This document shows positions 1 through 5,705 of a stretch of DNA of 5,705 bases, one piece after another. The notes beneath the pieces are model-generated. The model was not told the DNA's origin. It made no database searches and saw only the letters and a program-made list of their open reading frames with translations. Position 1 is the first letter of the stretch, and each line of letters starts with the position of its first letter. This DNA comes from Clostridia bacterium (GTDB taxonomy: Bacteria > Bacillota > Clostridia > Oscillospirales > CAG-382), in contig JAGCNA010000261.1 in assembly GCA_017646185.1 (NCBI GenBank), forward strand, positions 1 through 5,705. The letters are read 5' to 3'. A program made the translations under genes and the position numbers.

Positions 1-1317
1 GCCCTTTTCCCGCACCTCTTCCAGTATAGATATTGCCAGTGCCGCACCTTCAACGGGGTCCGTACCTGCGCCAAGCTCATCAAAAAGGGTGAGGGAACGG
101 TCGTCACAGTTGTTCAAAATATCCACGATATTTGTCATGTGGGCAGAGAAGGTGGAAAGGGATTGCTCAATACTCTGCTCATCGCCTATATCCGGCAAAA
201 CGCAGGAAAACAAAGGAACCGTAGTCCCCTCTGCGCAGGGAAGCTGTAATCCCGCTTGCGCCATAAGCGCCATAAGACCGATGGTTTTTAGGGTAACTGT
301 TTTACCGCCCGTATTGGGACCGGTAATGACCAGTGTTTTTTCATTCTCGCCAAAGGTTACGGAAATAGGAACCACGCTGTCCTTAGGCAGTAAAGGATGC
401 CGTGCTTTCAAAAGAGCGTATTCCCGTTTTTCCGTGGTGATCTTCGGCTCGAAGGAATCTGTGTTTATTGCATAAGCCGCCTTAGCAAAAATTACTGCAA
501 GGTCGGTAACTGCGCGGTAGTTTTGGGTAAGCTGTGCGCCGAATCTGGCGGTTTCATCTGAAAGACCTATGAGTATCTTTTCGATCTCCTCTTCCTCTGC
601 AACCTTCAGTTCACGGAGCCGGTTGTTTTGCTCCAGCACCGCAATAGGTTCTATAAACAGAGTAGCACCGGATGCGGAGGAATCGTGCACCAAGCCCTTT
701 ACTTCGTTTCTGTATTCCGCTTTTACGGGCACAACGTATCTGCCGCCGCGCATAGTAACGATATTTTCCTGCAAATATTTGGATTTCTGACCGCTTGTGT
801 AGGATGCCAGCAGGTCTCTTACCGCACTTTCGCATTTTCTCTGGTCACGGCGTATGCGGTACAGATTATCCGAAGCGTCATCGGCTATCATATCCTCGGA
901 AATTATGGCAGAGGATATCTTTCTTTCAAGAAAATTATTTTCCGTAAGCGAGAGGAGATATCTTTCCAAAAGACCGCTTTCGGCAGGGTCGCCTGCGTAT
1001 TTTCTTAATGATGAAACGCTTCTCAGCAGGGAAGCAATATCCAAAAGCTCTCTCGGTGTAAGGGATGCACCTTTTTCCGCACGCTCAACGGCAGGAAGAA
1101 TATCCTTTGCTCTGCCGAAAGGGGGAGTGGATTTTTTTATTATCATTTGCTTTGCATCCCGAGTTTCCCCTTGCAAACGGTTTACAATAACAATATCGTC
1201 CGTAGGGGTGAGAGAAAGTATCGCTTCTTTTGCTCCTTCCGTCGCCGCAACGGAGGAAACGGAGGATAGCACTTTATCAAATTCGAGCAGCTTTGCCGCT
1301 CGGGTAAAACCTTTCAT
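1..1317 (-). CDS. mutS2: Endonuclease MutS2, N-terminal 439 residues (3' end beyond window)
   Basis: The reading frame is open from an ATG at 1317 to the window edge, giving 439 codons of a protein usually near 780-790 residues. MutS2 is a MutS-family ATPase without the mismatch-recognition domain; it is linked to suppression of recombination and, in Bacillus, to handling of collided ribosomes. Visible motifs are the MutS2 hallmark SGATLFIEP (about residues 216-224), Walker A GPNTGGKT (333-340), the MutS-type switch region SIEQSLSTFSAHM (382-394) and Walker B LTLFDE followed by LGAGTDP (409-421, acidic pair D413/E414). The first 300 residues match the lever and clamp part of the family. The C-terminal linker and Smr nuclease domain, which the full gene should have, lie off the left edge. 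The start is 6 nt after the recO stop, with a modest AAGGAAAGG 11 nt upstream, so it is the last visible gene of the operon. No frameshift was seen. Confidence 0.96.
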   Translation of the reverse strand, partial: MKGFTRAAKLLEFDKVLSSVSSVAATEGAKEAILSLTPTDDIVIVNRLQGETRDAKQMIIKKSTPPFGRAKDILPAVERAEKGASLTPRELLDIASLLRSVSSLRKYAGDPAESGLLERYLLSLTENNFLERKISSAIISEDMIADDASDNLYRIRRDQRKCESAVRDLLASYTSGQKSKYLQENIVTMRGGRYVVPVKAEYRNEVKGLVHDSSASGATLFIEPIAVLEQNNRLRELKVAEEEEIEKILIGLSDETARFGAQLTQNYRAVTDLAVIFAKAAYAINTDSFEPKITTEKREYALLKARHPLLPKDSVVPISVTFGENEKTLVITGPNTGGKTVTLKTIGLMALMAQAGLQLPCAEGTTVPLFSCVLPDIGDEQSIEQSLSTFSAHMTNIVDILNNCDDRSLTLFDELGAGTDPVEGAALAISILEEVREKG

Positions 1318-1323
1318 TCGTGT

Positions 1324-2103
1324 TTATACCTTTCCTTCCAATGAGTGGAAAAACTCAAGGCTTTTTATCTTTTTTTCAAGTCTGGGCAGAAGATATTTTT
1401 CGGTTATCTCGCCCAATTCACGTAAGGTGTTTTCGTCTGTCCGAAAAGCGTACAGCTTTGCGCCCTGTGCAAAAGCGATATGACGCAACGCTTTGTAGCA
1501 TCCATCGGAAATAGGTTTCCAGCTTAAAGGGTTTTCACCCTCTTCGGCAGTGCATGCAGTACAGCATATTGCACCCTCGGAAAGATCAAAGCTTTTGTTT
1601 TTTATGCTGTCCAAGGGCTCACCGCAGAATTGGCAGTATTCCAGTTCGGGCAAAAATCCGCAAAGCACCGCAAGACGGAATTCGAATATGGCTTTTTGCT
1701 GGGAAACGGGCAATACGTTTTTACCGCAAATAAACAGAGTATTGAGCAGGAAGGAAAGAAGTGTTTTTCCGTCCTCCCCCTCGGTAGTAACCGCCGCAAC
1801 GGTTTCGCAAGCGTAAGTAGCAAAGGCAAAGGTTTCTATATCCTCACGCAGGGAATAAAAATCATTGTTAAGCTCTGCTTCCAAAAGGGTATAAAATCCG
1901 TTTTTGTTGTATAAAAGCATATTTGAATATGCAAATACCTGAGTTGATTTTAAGTAACCTGCGCTTATCTTACGGGCGTTTTTTGCATTTACTGTTATTA
2001 CGCCGTTGTATTCGGTAATTACCGTAAGCAGTTTGCCTTGTTCCCCGTGGGATTGCTCTTTAATAACAATACCGTTAACGTGAAACTGGGTGTTATTCTT
2101 CAT
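1324..2103 (-). CDS. recO: DNA repair protein RecO
   Basis: RecO is the recombination mediator that, with RecR, helps load RecA onto SSB-coated single-stranded DNA in RecF-pathway repair. The 259-residue product has the normal family length. Residues 1-80 fit the N-terminal OB fold, with the typical opening GIVIKEQSHGEQGKLL (11-26). The helical C-terminal part carries the family segment EFRLAVLCGFLPELEYC (from 141) and a four-cysteine zinc site: C157-x2-C160 and C181-x2-C184, with an extra C180. The ATG at 2103 lies inside the end of era (11-nt overlap) and has no clear Shine-Dalgarno sequence, so translation probably depends on ribosomes finishing era. The stop is followed 6 nt later by mutS2. 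The start is supported by the family's short N-terminal lead before the conserved IVIKE stretch. Confidence 0.95.
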   Translation of the reverse strand: MKNNTQFHVNGIVIKEQSHGEQGKLLTVITEYNGVITVNAKNARKISAGYLKSTQVFAYSNMLLYNKNGFYTLLEAELNNDFYSLREDIETFAFATYACETVAAVTTEGEDGKTLLSFLLNTLFICGKNVLPVSQQKAIFEFRLAVLCGFLPELEYCQFCGEPLDSIKNKSFDLSEGAICCTACTAEEGENPLSWKPISDGCYKALRHIAFAQGAKLYAFRTDENTLRELGEITEKYLLPRLEKKIKSLEFFHSLEGKV

Positions 2104-2980
2104 TGTTGTAACCGAAGTTGCTTAACTGGGCGCGGCTGTCACGCCAGTTTTCTTTTATCTTTACCCAAAGGTCCATATAAACCTTTGCGCCGAACAGCTC
2201 TTCCGCATCCTCGCGGGCATAGGAGCCGATCTTTTTAAGCATTTCGCCGTTTTTGCCGATAATAATTCCCTTGTGGGATTCTCTTTCGCAGAATATCTCT
2301 GCACGGACACGGATCACGTCGTTTTCGTCCTTCAGCTCTTCGATGACTACAGCAACACCGTGAGGAATTTCATCGGAAAGCAAGCGAAGAGCTTTTTCGC
2401 GGATTATTTCCGCAAATATCTGCTTTTCGGGCTGGTCGGTCATAACGTCGTCGGGGAAGAAGTGGGGGGATTCCACAAGATGCTTTTTAAGCTCTTTCAG
2501 AACTATATCCGTTCCGTCCTTCTTCATTGCGGAAATGGGGATAACGCAATCAAAATCATATTCGTTTGCAATATCACCTATATATTCCGCAAGTCTTCCC
2601 TTATCGCAGGTATCAACCTTGTTTATGATAAGAAACAGCAGGTTATCTCCTGCGGAGTATTTTTTGAGTGCGTCTCTTTCGGCAACAGTAAGCTTTTTGC
2701 CGGCTTCGGTAACAAACATTATAACGTCTGCTCCCTCGGAAGCGTTGCCTACGGATTTCATCATATATTCGCCCAAAAGCGTTTTGGGGCGGTGAAGACC
2801 GGGGGTATCGATAAATACTATCTGGTCCTCGCCTTCGGTAAGAATACCTGTAATATTATTACGGGTGGTCTGGGGTTTTGCGCTTACAATAGCTATTTTT
2901 TCTCCCAGCAAAGCGTTAAGCAGTGTAGATTTGCCTGCGTTGGGTTTGCCGGTTATCATTACAAATAAACTTCTGGTCAT
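2093..2980 (-). CDS. era: GTPase Era, 16S rRNA / 30S assembly factor
   Basis: Era is an essential or near-essential GTPase that binds the 3' end of 16S rRNA during small-subunit maturation and couples assembly to growth. The 295-residue product is of usual length and has every expected motif: G1 GKPNAGKST (11-19), G2 region PQTTR (36-40), G3 DTPG (58-61), G4 NKVD (120-123) and G5 SA (150-151). A C-terminal type II KH domain carries the RNA-binding GKNG loop (242-245) and the following LWVKIKENWR stretch near 273-282. The start overlaps the ybeY stop as ATGA. The best purine-rich element, GAAAGG, lies 14 nt upstream, so termination-reinitiation coupling is likely. The 3' end overlaps recO by 11 nt. 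Its position directly after ybeY places two 16S 3'-end maturation factors side by side. Confidence 0.97.
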   Translation of the reverse strand: MTRSLFVMITGKPNAGKSTLLNALLGEKIAIVSAKPQTTRNNITGILTEGEDQIVFIDTPGLHRPKTLLGEYMMKSVGNASEGADVIMFVTEAGKKLTVAERDALKKYSAGDNLLFLIINKVDTCDKGRLAEYIGDIANEYDFDCVIPISAMKKDGTDIVLKELKKHLVESPHFFPDDVMTDQPEKQIFAEIIREKALRLLSDEIPHGVAVVIEELKDENDVIRVRAEIFCERESHKGIIIGKNGEMLKKIGSYAREDAEELFGAKVYMDLWVKIKENWRDSRAQLSNFGYNNEE

Positions 2981-3426
2981 CTTTTAATATTTAACCTTTC
3001 AAGAATTTCTTTTTGTTTGTTTTCCATTTCGGTACGCTCATCTTCGGTTTCGTGGTCATATCCCAGCAGATGTAAAGCGGAGTGGCAGCACAAGAAGCAA
3101 AGCTCCCGCTTTAAGGAATGTCCGTATTCTTCTGCCTGCGAAACAGCTTTTTCATAGGAAATAATTATATCTCCCAAAATAACGGTTATTTCGGGGGTAT
3201 CAAAATCCATCATAGGGAAAGACAAAACGTCGGTCTCTTTATCAATGCCGCGGTATTCGCGATTAATATCCCGAATATATTCGTTATCGCATATAGTAAG
3301 GTTTACTTCAAACTTGTGCTTAGGGTACTGCTCAGAAACGGTCTCTTTTATAACCCGTTTCATCTGCCTTAAAGCGTATTCGCTTATGGGTGCTTCACAT
3401 AGATTTTCGGTATATACTTTAAGCAT
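2977..3426 (-). CDS. ybeY: Endoribonuclease YbeY (rRNA maturation factor)
   Basis: YbeY is a single-strand-specific, zinc-dependent endoribonuclease involved in 16S rRNA 3'-end maturation and ribosome quality control. With the start chosen here the product has 149 residues, a normal length. The metal site is the family motif H115-x3-H119-x5-H125 in HSALHLLGYDHE. Also present are the conserved N-terminal block INREYRGIDKETDVLSFP (54-71) and the LGDIIIS strand (84-90). The residue after the first histidine is Ser, where Gly is usual in HGxLH, a mild variation. An in-frame ATG at 3456 would add ten residues (MKRKRSGESQ) but would overlap phoH by 38 nt. The ATG at 3426 has a textbook AGGAG 8 nt upstream and overlaps phoH by 8 nt, so it is preferred. 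The 3' end overlaps era by 4 nt. Confidence 0.95.
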   Translation of the reverse strand: MLKVYTENLCEAPISEYALRQMKRVIKETVSEQYPKHKFEVNLTICDNEYIRDINREYRGIDKETDVLSFPMMDFDTPEITVILGDIIISYEKAVSQAEEYGHSLKRELCFLCCHSALHLLGYDHETEDERTEMENKQKEILERLNIKR

Positions 3427-4420
3427 TTGGCTTTCTCCTGAACGTTTTCGTTTCACCCTTAACGGGTTCTTTTCTGTTTTTTTCGTATGCGAGTATTATC
3501 TTTTGCACCAGAGGATGACGGACCACGTCCTTGTGGGTGAACTTGAAGATATCAATACCTTCGATATCGTCAAGTATTTCAACCGCCTCCACCAGACCGC
3601 TTGCCTTTATAAAGGGAAGGTCTATCTGGGTAACGTCACCGGTTATAATAGCTTTTGAATTGTTTCCCAGACGGGTTAAAAACATTTTCATTTGCTCGGG
3701 AGTGGTGTTTTGCGCTTCGTCAAGGATAATAAACGCATCGTCAAGAGTTCGTCCGCGCATATATGCGAGAGGGGCGATTTCTATTACGTTTTTCTCCAGA
3801 TGCTTGTTAAAGCTTTCGCCGCCCAGCATCTCTCCCAAAGCATCGTACAAGGGACGGAGATAAGGGTCTATCTTGCTCTGAAGGTCACCGGGCAGAAATC
3901 CCAGCTTTTCTCCTGCTTCGACAGCGGGGCGGGTGAGTATTATGCGGGATATCTGCTTTTGCTTAAGGGCGGTAACAGCCATTGCAACGGCAAGAAATGT
4001 CTTGCCTGTTCCTGCGGGACCGATACCGAAAACAATAGTGTTTTTCTTTATACTGTCAACGTATTTTTGCTGTCCTACCGTTTTTGCTTTAATGGGCTTA
4101 CCCTTGTTGGTAAGACAAATACAATCGGAATATATGGCAGAAAGCTCGGACTGCCTGTCCTCTCTTACCATGGAAATGATATAGTTTATAGTGTTTTCGT
4201 CGATCGTATCCGAAACGGCACTGACCTTGCTTAATTGGGTTATACATTCGCACGCCTGGTTAACGTCTGCGGCGCTGTTGCCGGATACTCTTACACCGCC
4301 TTCACGGCTGGAAACGGTCACACCGAACTCGTTTTCTATCTTTTCCGTGTTGCTGTCCAAGGTTCCGAACAGTTTAAGCACAAAATCAATGCTCAGTTCG
4401 CTTAAAATCTTTTCAAACAT
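3419..4420 (-). CDS. phoH: PhoH family P-loop ATPase (PhoH/YbeZ type)
   Basis: This is a cytoplasmic P-loop ATPase of the PhoH/PhoL (YbeZ) family, thought to act on RNA with YbeY during rRNA maturation; the exact activity is not settled. The product has 333 residues, against about 320-350 for the family. The N-terminal 75 residues resemble the KH-like PhoH N-domain. The ATPase then shows Walker A GPAGTGKT (134-141, K140), the PhoH signature RPAVEAGEKLGFLPGD (164-179), Walker B FIILDEAQN (230-238, D234/E235), the sensor-like ITGD (259-262) and RHPLV (301-305). Three starts are possible: GTG at 4429, ATG at 4426 and ATG at 4420. Only 4420 has proper spacing (8 nt) from the GAGG at 4429-4432, so it was chosen. 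The stop overlaps ybeY by 8 nt. It is the first gene of the minus-strand operon. Confidence 0.95.
   Translation of the reverse strand: MFEKILSELSIDFVLKLFGTLDSNTEKIENEFGVTVSSREGGVRVSGNSAADVNQACECITQLSKVSAVSDTIDENTINYIISMVREDRQSELSAIYSDCICLTNKGKPIKAKTVGQQKYVDSIKKNTIVFGIGPAGTGKTFLAVAMAVTALKQKQISRIILTRPAVEAGEKLGFLPGDLQSKIDPYLRPLYDALGEMLGGESFNKHLEKNVIEIAPLAYMRGRTLDDAFIILDEAQNTTPEQMKMFLTRLGNNSKAIITGDVTQIDLPFIKASGLVEAVEILDDIEGIDIFKFTHKDVVRHPLVQKIILAYEKNRKEPVKGETKTFRRKPNA
3435..3439 (-). promoter_or_regulatory. Ribosome binding site of ybeY
   Basis: AGGAG is read on the minus strand, 8 nt before the ATG at 3426 and inside the last codons of phoH. It decides the ybeY start against the upstream in-frame ATG at 3456. 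It also means ybeY can be initiated independently even though it overlaps phoH. Confidence 0.8.
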
Positions 4421-4426
4421 ATACAT

Positions 4427-4432
4427 CACCTC
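4427..4432 (-). promoter_or_regulatory. Ribosome binding site of phoH
   Basis: GAGGTG on the minus strand lies 6 nt before the ATG at 4420, or 8 nt measured from the GAGG core. It overlaps the alternative GTG start at 4429 and is too close to the ATG at 4426, so it selects the third candidate start. Confidence 0.7.
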
Positions 4433-4439
4433 AATTTAT

Positions 4440-4468
4440 ATAATACCACAGTTTTTGTATTTTGTACA
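4440..4468 (-). promoter_or_regulatory. Candidate promoter for the phoH-ybeY-era-recO-mutS2 operon
   Basis: Read on the minus strand, TGTACA (4468-4463, 4 of 6 to the -35 consensus) is separated by 17 nt from TATTAT (4445-4440, 5 of 6). TGG directly precedes the hexamer, which makes an extended -10. Initiation would fall near 4433-4435, leaving a leader of only 13-15 nt with the SD almost at its 5' end. An alternative is ATGACA (4488-4483, 5 of 6) with TACAAA (4466-4461, 4 of 6) at 16 nt, starting near 4454 and giving a more usual leader of about 34 nt. The sequence alone does not choose between them, and both may work. Confidence 0.45.
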
Positions 4469-4483
4469 TAGTTTTTTAATAAT

Positions 4484-4492
4484 GTCATTGAC
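4484..4492. repeat. Small palindrome GTCA-T-TGAC between divergent promoters
   Basis: GTCATTGAC reads as a 4-bp inverted repeat about one central base. It contributes the -35 of the rightward promoter (TTGAC) and the -35 of the alternative leftward promoter (ATGAC). It may be an operator half-site pair or simply a by-product of two -35 boxes meeting head to head. The arms are too short for a firm call. Confidence 0.3.
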
Positions 4493-4516
4493 TAAAACAG
4501 CAAAAAGTGGTATACT
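4488..4516 (+). promoter_or_regulatory. Sigma-A-type promoter of the solute-binding lipoprotein gene
   Basis: TTGACT (4488-4493, 5 of 6) and TATACT (4511-4516, 5 of 6) are separated by exactly 17 nt, with TGG immediately before the -10 hexamer (extended -10). Transcription would start near 4523, giving an AU-rich leader of roughly 28 nt that contains a run of six T residues (4531-4536) just before the SD. The match quality suggests a strong housekeeping promoter. No clear operator was identified apart from the small palindrome around the -35 (4484-4492). Confidence 0.75.
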
Positions 4517-4536
4517 TTACGCAATAATTATTTTTT

Positions 4537-4541
4537 GGAGG
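4537..4541 (+). promoter_or_regulatory. Ribosome binding site of the lipoprotein gene
   Basis: GGAGG lies 9 nt before the ATG at 4551. It is a near-perfect Shine-Dalgarno sequence and fixes the start of the lipoprotein gene, whose signal peptide begins at that ATG. Confidence 0.85.
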
Positions 4542-4550
4542 ATTAATTCG

Positions 4551-5705
4551 ATGCGCAAAATCACAGCCTTGTTTTTGGCACTCCTTACTTTGTGTGTTCT
4601 TTTGGTATCTTGTAACGATACTGCGTCTGATAATTCCAAATCAGATGTATCTGTTGGTGAAAATGAAGAGCTCTTTGCCAATCTTCCCGCAGAAAAATAT
4701 AACACCACATTCACTATTTACGTAGAAGGCGATTATCTTGACAGGTATAAATCTATTGAGATACTTCCCAACGAAAACGGCCCCAGCATTATCGCTGAAT
4801 CTGTTCTTGAGCGTAACGCACGTGTTGAGCAGCATTTCGGTATCGAGATCAAAGAGATCCGTACCGCAGATTCTGCAGAAATGGTTACCAACGTTCAGTC
4901 CGAAATTGCAACCGGCACCAAAACCTACGATGCGGTGATGGCATATCTGCCCAACGCAGGCACTCTTGCTGCAGGCGGCGCTTTGCACGATCTTGCTGAG
5001 TTTGAGAATCTTCATCTTGATAAAGATTATTGGGATACCACCGCTGTTGAAAGCCTCTCCGTTGGCGGAAAGAGCTTCTTCGTTGTTGGTGATATGAACC
5101 TGCTTGCGTATGACTGTACTCACTGTATAGTTTTCAATAAGGACGTTGTTGCGAATAATAATCTGGATAACCCTTATGATCTTGTTTATGACGGCGAATG
5201 GACCATGGATAAGCTTCTTTCCATGGCAAAGGTAGTTTCCTATGAAAACGGCGACGGCAAGACCGATCTTGACGATACCTGGGGATTCCTTATCAACAAC
5301 AACTACGCTACCTCTCTTTACTTCGGTGCAGGCGAGACTCTCACCAGCAAGAACACCGATGACCTGCCTATAATCTCTGTTAACGGTGAAAGAGCCGTTA
5401 CCGTGTTCAACAAGATTTTCGATATTTGTAACAGCGATAAAATTGCGCTTATCGAAGATTACGTTGGCACTTATGATGACGTGTACACCAAGGCAAGCGA
5501 ATCTATCGCTTCCCAAAAGGCACTCTTCCGTTCCATGGCAGTTGTTGATATTCAGGAGCTTGGCAACTACGAATGCAACTTCGGTATCATTCCCACTCCT
5601 AAATTTGATAAAGAACAGGAAGAATATTATTCATACGTTTCTGTTATTTACGCTTCCAGCGCAATAATTCCCATCTCCGCAAAGGATGCGGAAATGAGCG
5701 CTGTA
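4551..5705 (+). CDS. Extracellular solute-binding lipoprotein, ABC transporter type (C-terminal end beyond window)
   Basis: An open frame of 385 codons runs from the ATG to the window edge without a stop; related proteins are usually 420-560 residues. Residues 1-20 form a short signal peptide (MRKITALFLALL then a hydrophobic core), ending in the lipobox LVSC with lipidated Cys21. A Ser/Asp/Asn/Glu-rich linker (22-45) precedes the globular domain, which begins at FTIYVEG (54-60). Family-like features are the AxVEQHFGIEI region, the YDAVMAYLP segment with ALHDLAEF after it, VFNKDVV after the first lobe, and WTMDKLL (217-223), which resembles the WTxDEL block of type-1 sugar-binding proteins. 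NGDGKTDLDD (233-242) resembles a calcium-binding loop. It should sit on the outer face of the membrane and deliver a ligand to an ABC permease. The substrate, probably a carbohydrate if family trends hold, is unknown, and no permease gene is in view. It is transcribed divergently from phoH. Confidence 0.88.
   Translation, partial: MRKITALFLALLTLCVLLVSCNDTASDNSKSDVSVGENEELFANLPAEKYNTTFTIYVEGDYLDRYKSIEILPNENGPSIIAESVLERNARVEQHFGIEIKEIRTADSAEMVTNVQSEIATGTKTYDAVMAYLPNAGTLAAGGALHDLAEFENLHLDKDYWDTTAVESLSVGGKSFFVVGDMNLLAYDCTHCIVFNKDVVANNNLDNPYDLVYDGEWTMDKLLSMAKVVSYENGDGKTDLDDTWGFLINNNYATSLYFGAGETLTSKNTDDLPIISVNGERAVTVFNKIFDICNSDKIALIEDYVGTYDDVYTKASESIASQKALFRSMAVVDIQELGNYECNFGIIPTPKFDKEQEEYYSYVSVIYASSAIIPISAKDAEMSAV

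Noticed and set aside
854..1483. 209-codon open frame on the plus strand, opposite mutS2 and recO
   Set aside because: It spans the mutS2/recO junction antisense to both genes. The product is Ser/Arg/Phe-rich low-complexity sequence without motifs, typical of a mirror frame.
2273..2968. 231-codon open frame on the plus strand, opposite era
   Set aside because: It lies wholly antisense to an era gene with all five G motifs and a KH loop. Its product is Phe/Cys/Tyr-rich and unlike any known family, so it is a shadow frame.
3427..3456. Longer ybeY start giving ten extra N-terminal residues
   Set aside because: The extension (MKRKRSGESQ) is the translation of the phoH 3' end and the SD itself. 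The AGGAG at 3435-3439 is correctly spaced only for the ATG at 3426.
4443..4513. 7-bp inverted repeat ATACCAC ... GTGGTAT in the divergent region
   Set aside because: Both arms coincide with the two extended -10 elements, whose shared TGGTAT consensus explains the match. The arms are 57 nt apart and do not extend further.
4531..4536. Run of six T residues as a possible terminator
   Set aside because: No GC-rich stem precedes it, and it sits directly before the SD of the lipoprotein gene, downstream of that gene's own promoter.
4421..4550. Riboswitch or small RNA in the intergenic region
   Set aside because: The region is only 130 nt, AT-rich and filled by promoter elements and SDs. The leaders are too short to hold a structured aptamer.
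4641..5516. 291-codon open frame on the minus strand, opposite the lipoprotein gene
   Set aside because: The plus strand here has a signal peptide, lipobox, SD, promoter and family motifs. The antisense translation has no recognisable domain and no SD, and is a by-product of the biased codon use.

Overview
This window looks like a chromosomal housekeeping segment from a low-to-moderate-GC Firmicute, most likely an anaerobic gut-type Clostridia (Oscillospiraceae-like). That placement is an inference. It rests on the phoH-ybeY-era-recO gene order, strong AGGAG-type ribosome binding sites, and the style of the lipoprotein at the right edge. No mobile element, CRISPR array, RNA gene or phage feature was found.

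Minus strand, right to left (4420 down to 1): phoH, ybeY, era, recO and the first 439 codons of mutS2 form one tightly packed gene train. The junctions are an 8-nt overlap, a 4-nt ATGA overlap, an 11-nt overlap and a 6-nt gap, so the genes are almost certainly co-transcribed and partly translationally coupled. The first three products form a ribosome and RNA maturation module: PhoH is a P-loop ATPase, YbeY a metal-dependent endoribonuclease, and Era the GTPase that checks the 16S rRNA 3' end. The last two are DNA and collision-stress functions: RecO mediates RecA loading, and MutS2 acts in recombination control or on collided ribosomes.

Intergenic region 4421-4550: a 130-nt divergent control region. 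It holds a good extended -10 promoter firing rightwards and one or two weaker candidates firing leftwards into phoH. The -35 regions lie back to back around a small palindrome.

Plus strand 4551 to the right edge: the start of a gene for a secreted lipoprotein of the ABC-transporter solute-binding type, cut by the window end after 385 codons. Its signal peptide, lipobox and strong SD are clear, but its substrate cannot be read from the sequence. It has no obvious link with the minus-strand operon.

I did not find an undescribed system here. The points worth a second look are the streamlined operon layout, with genes that other Firmicutes keep here missing and mutS2 joined to recO, the overlapping divergent promoters, and a few local features of the lipoprotein.
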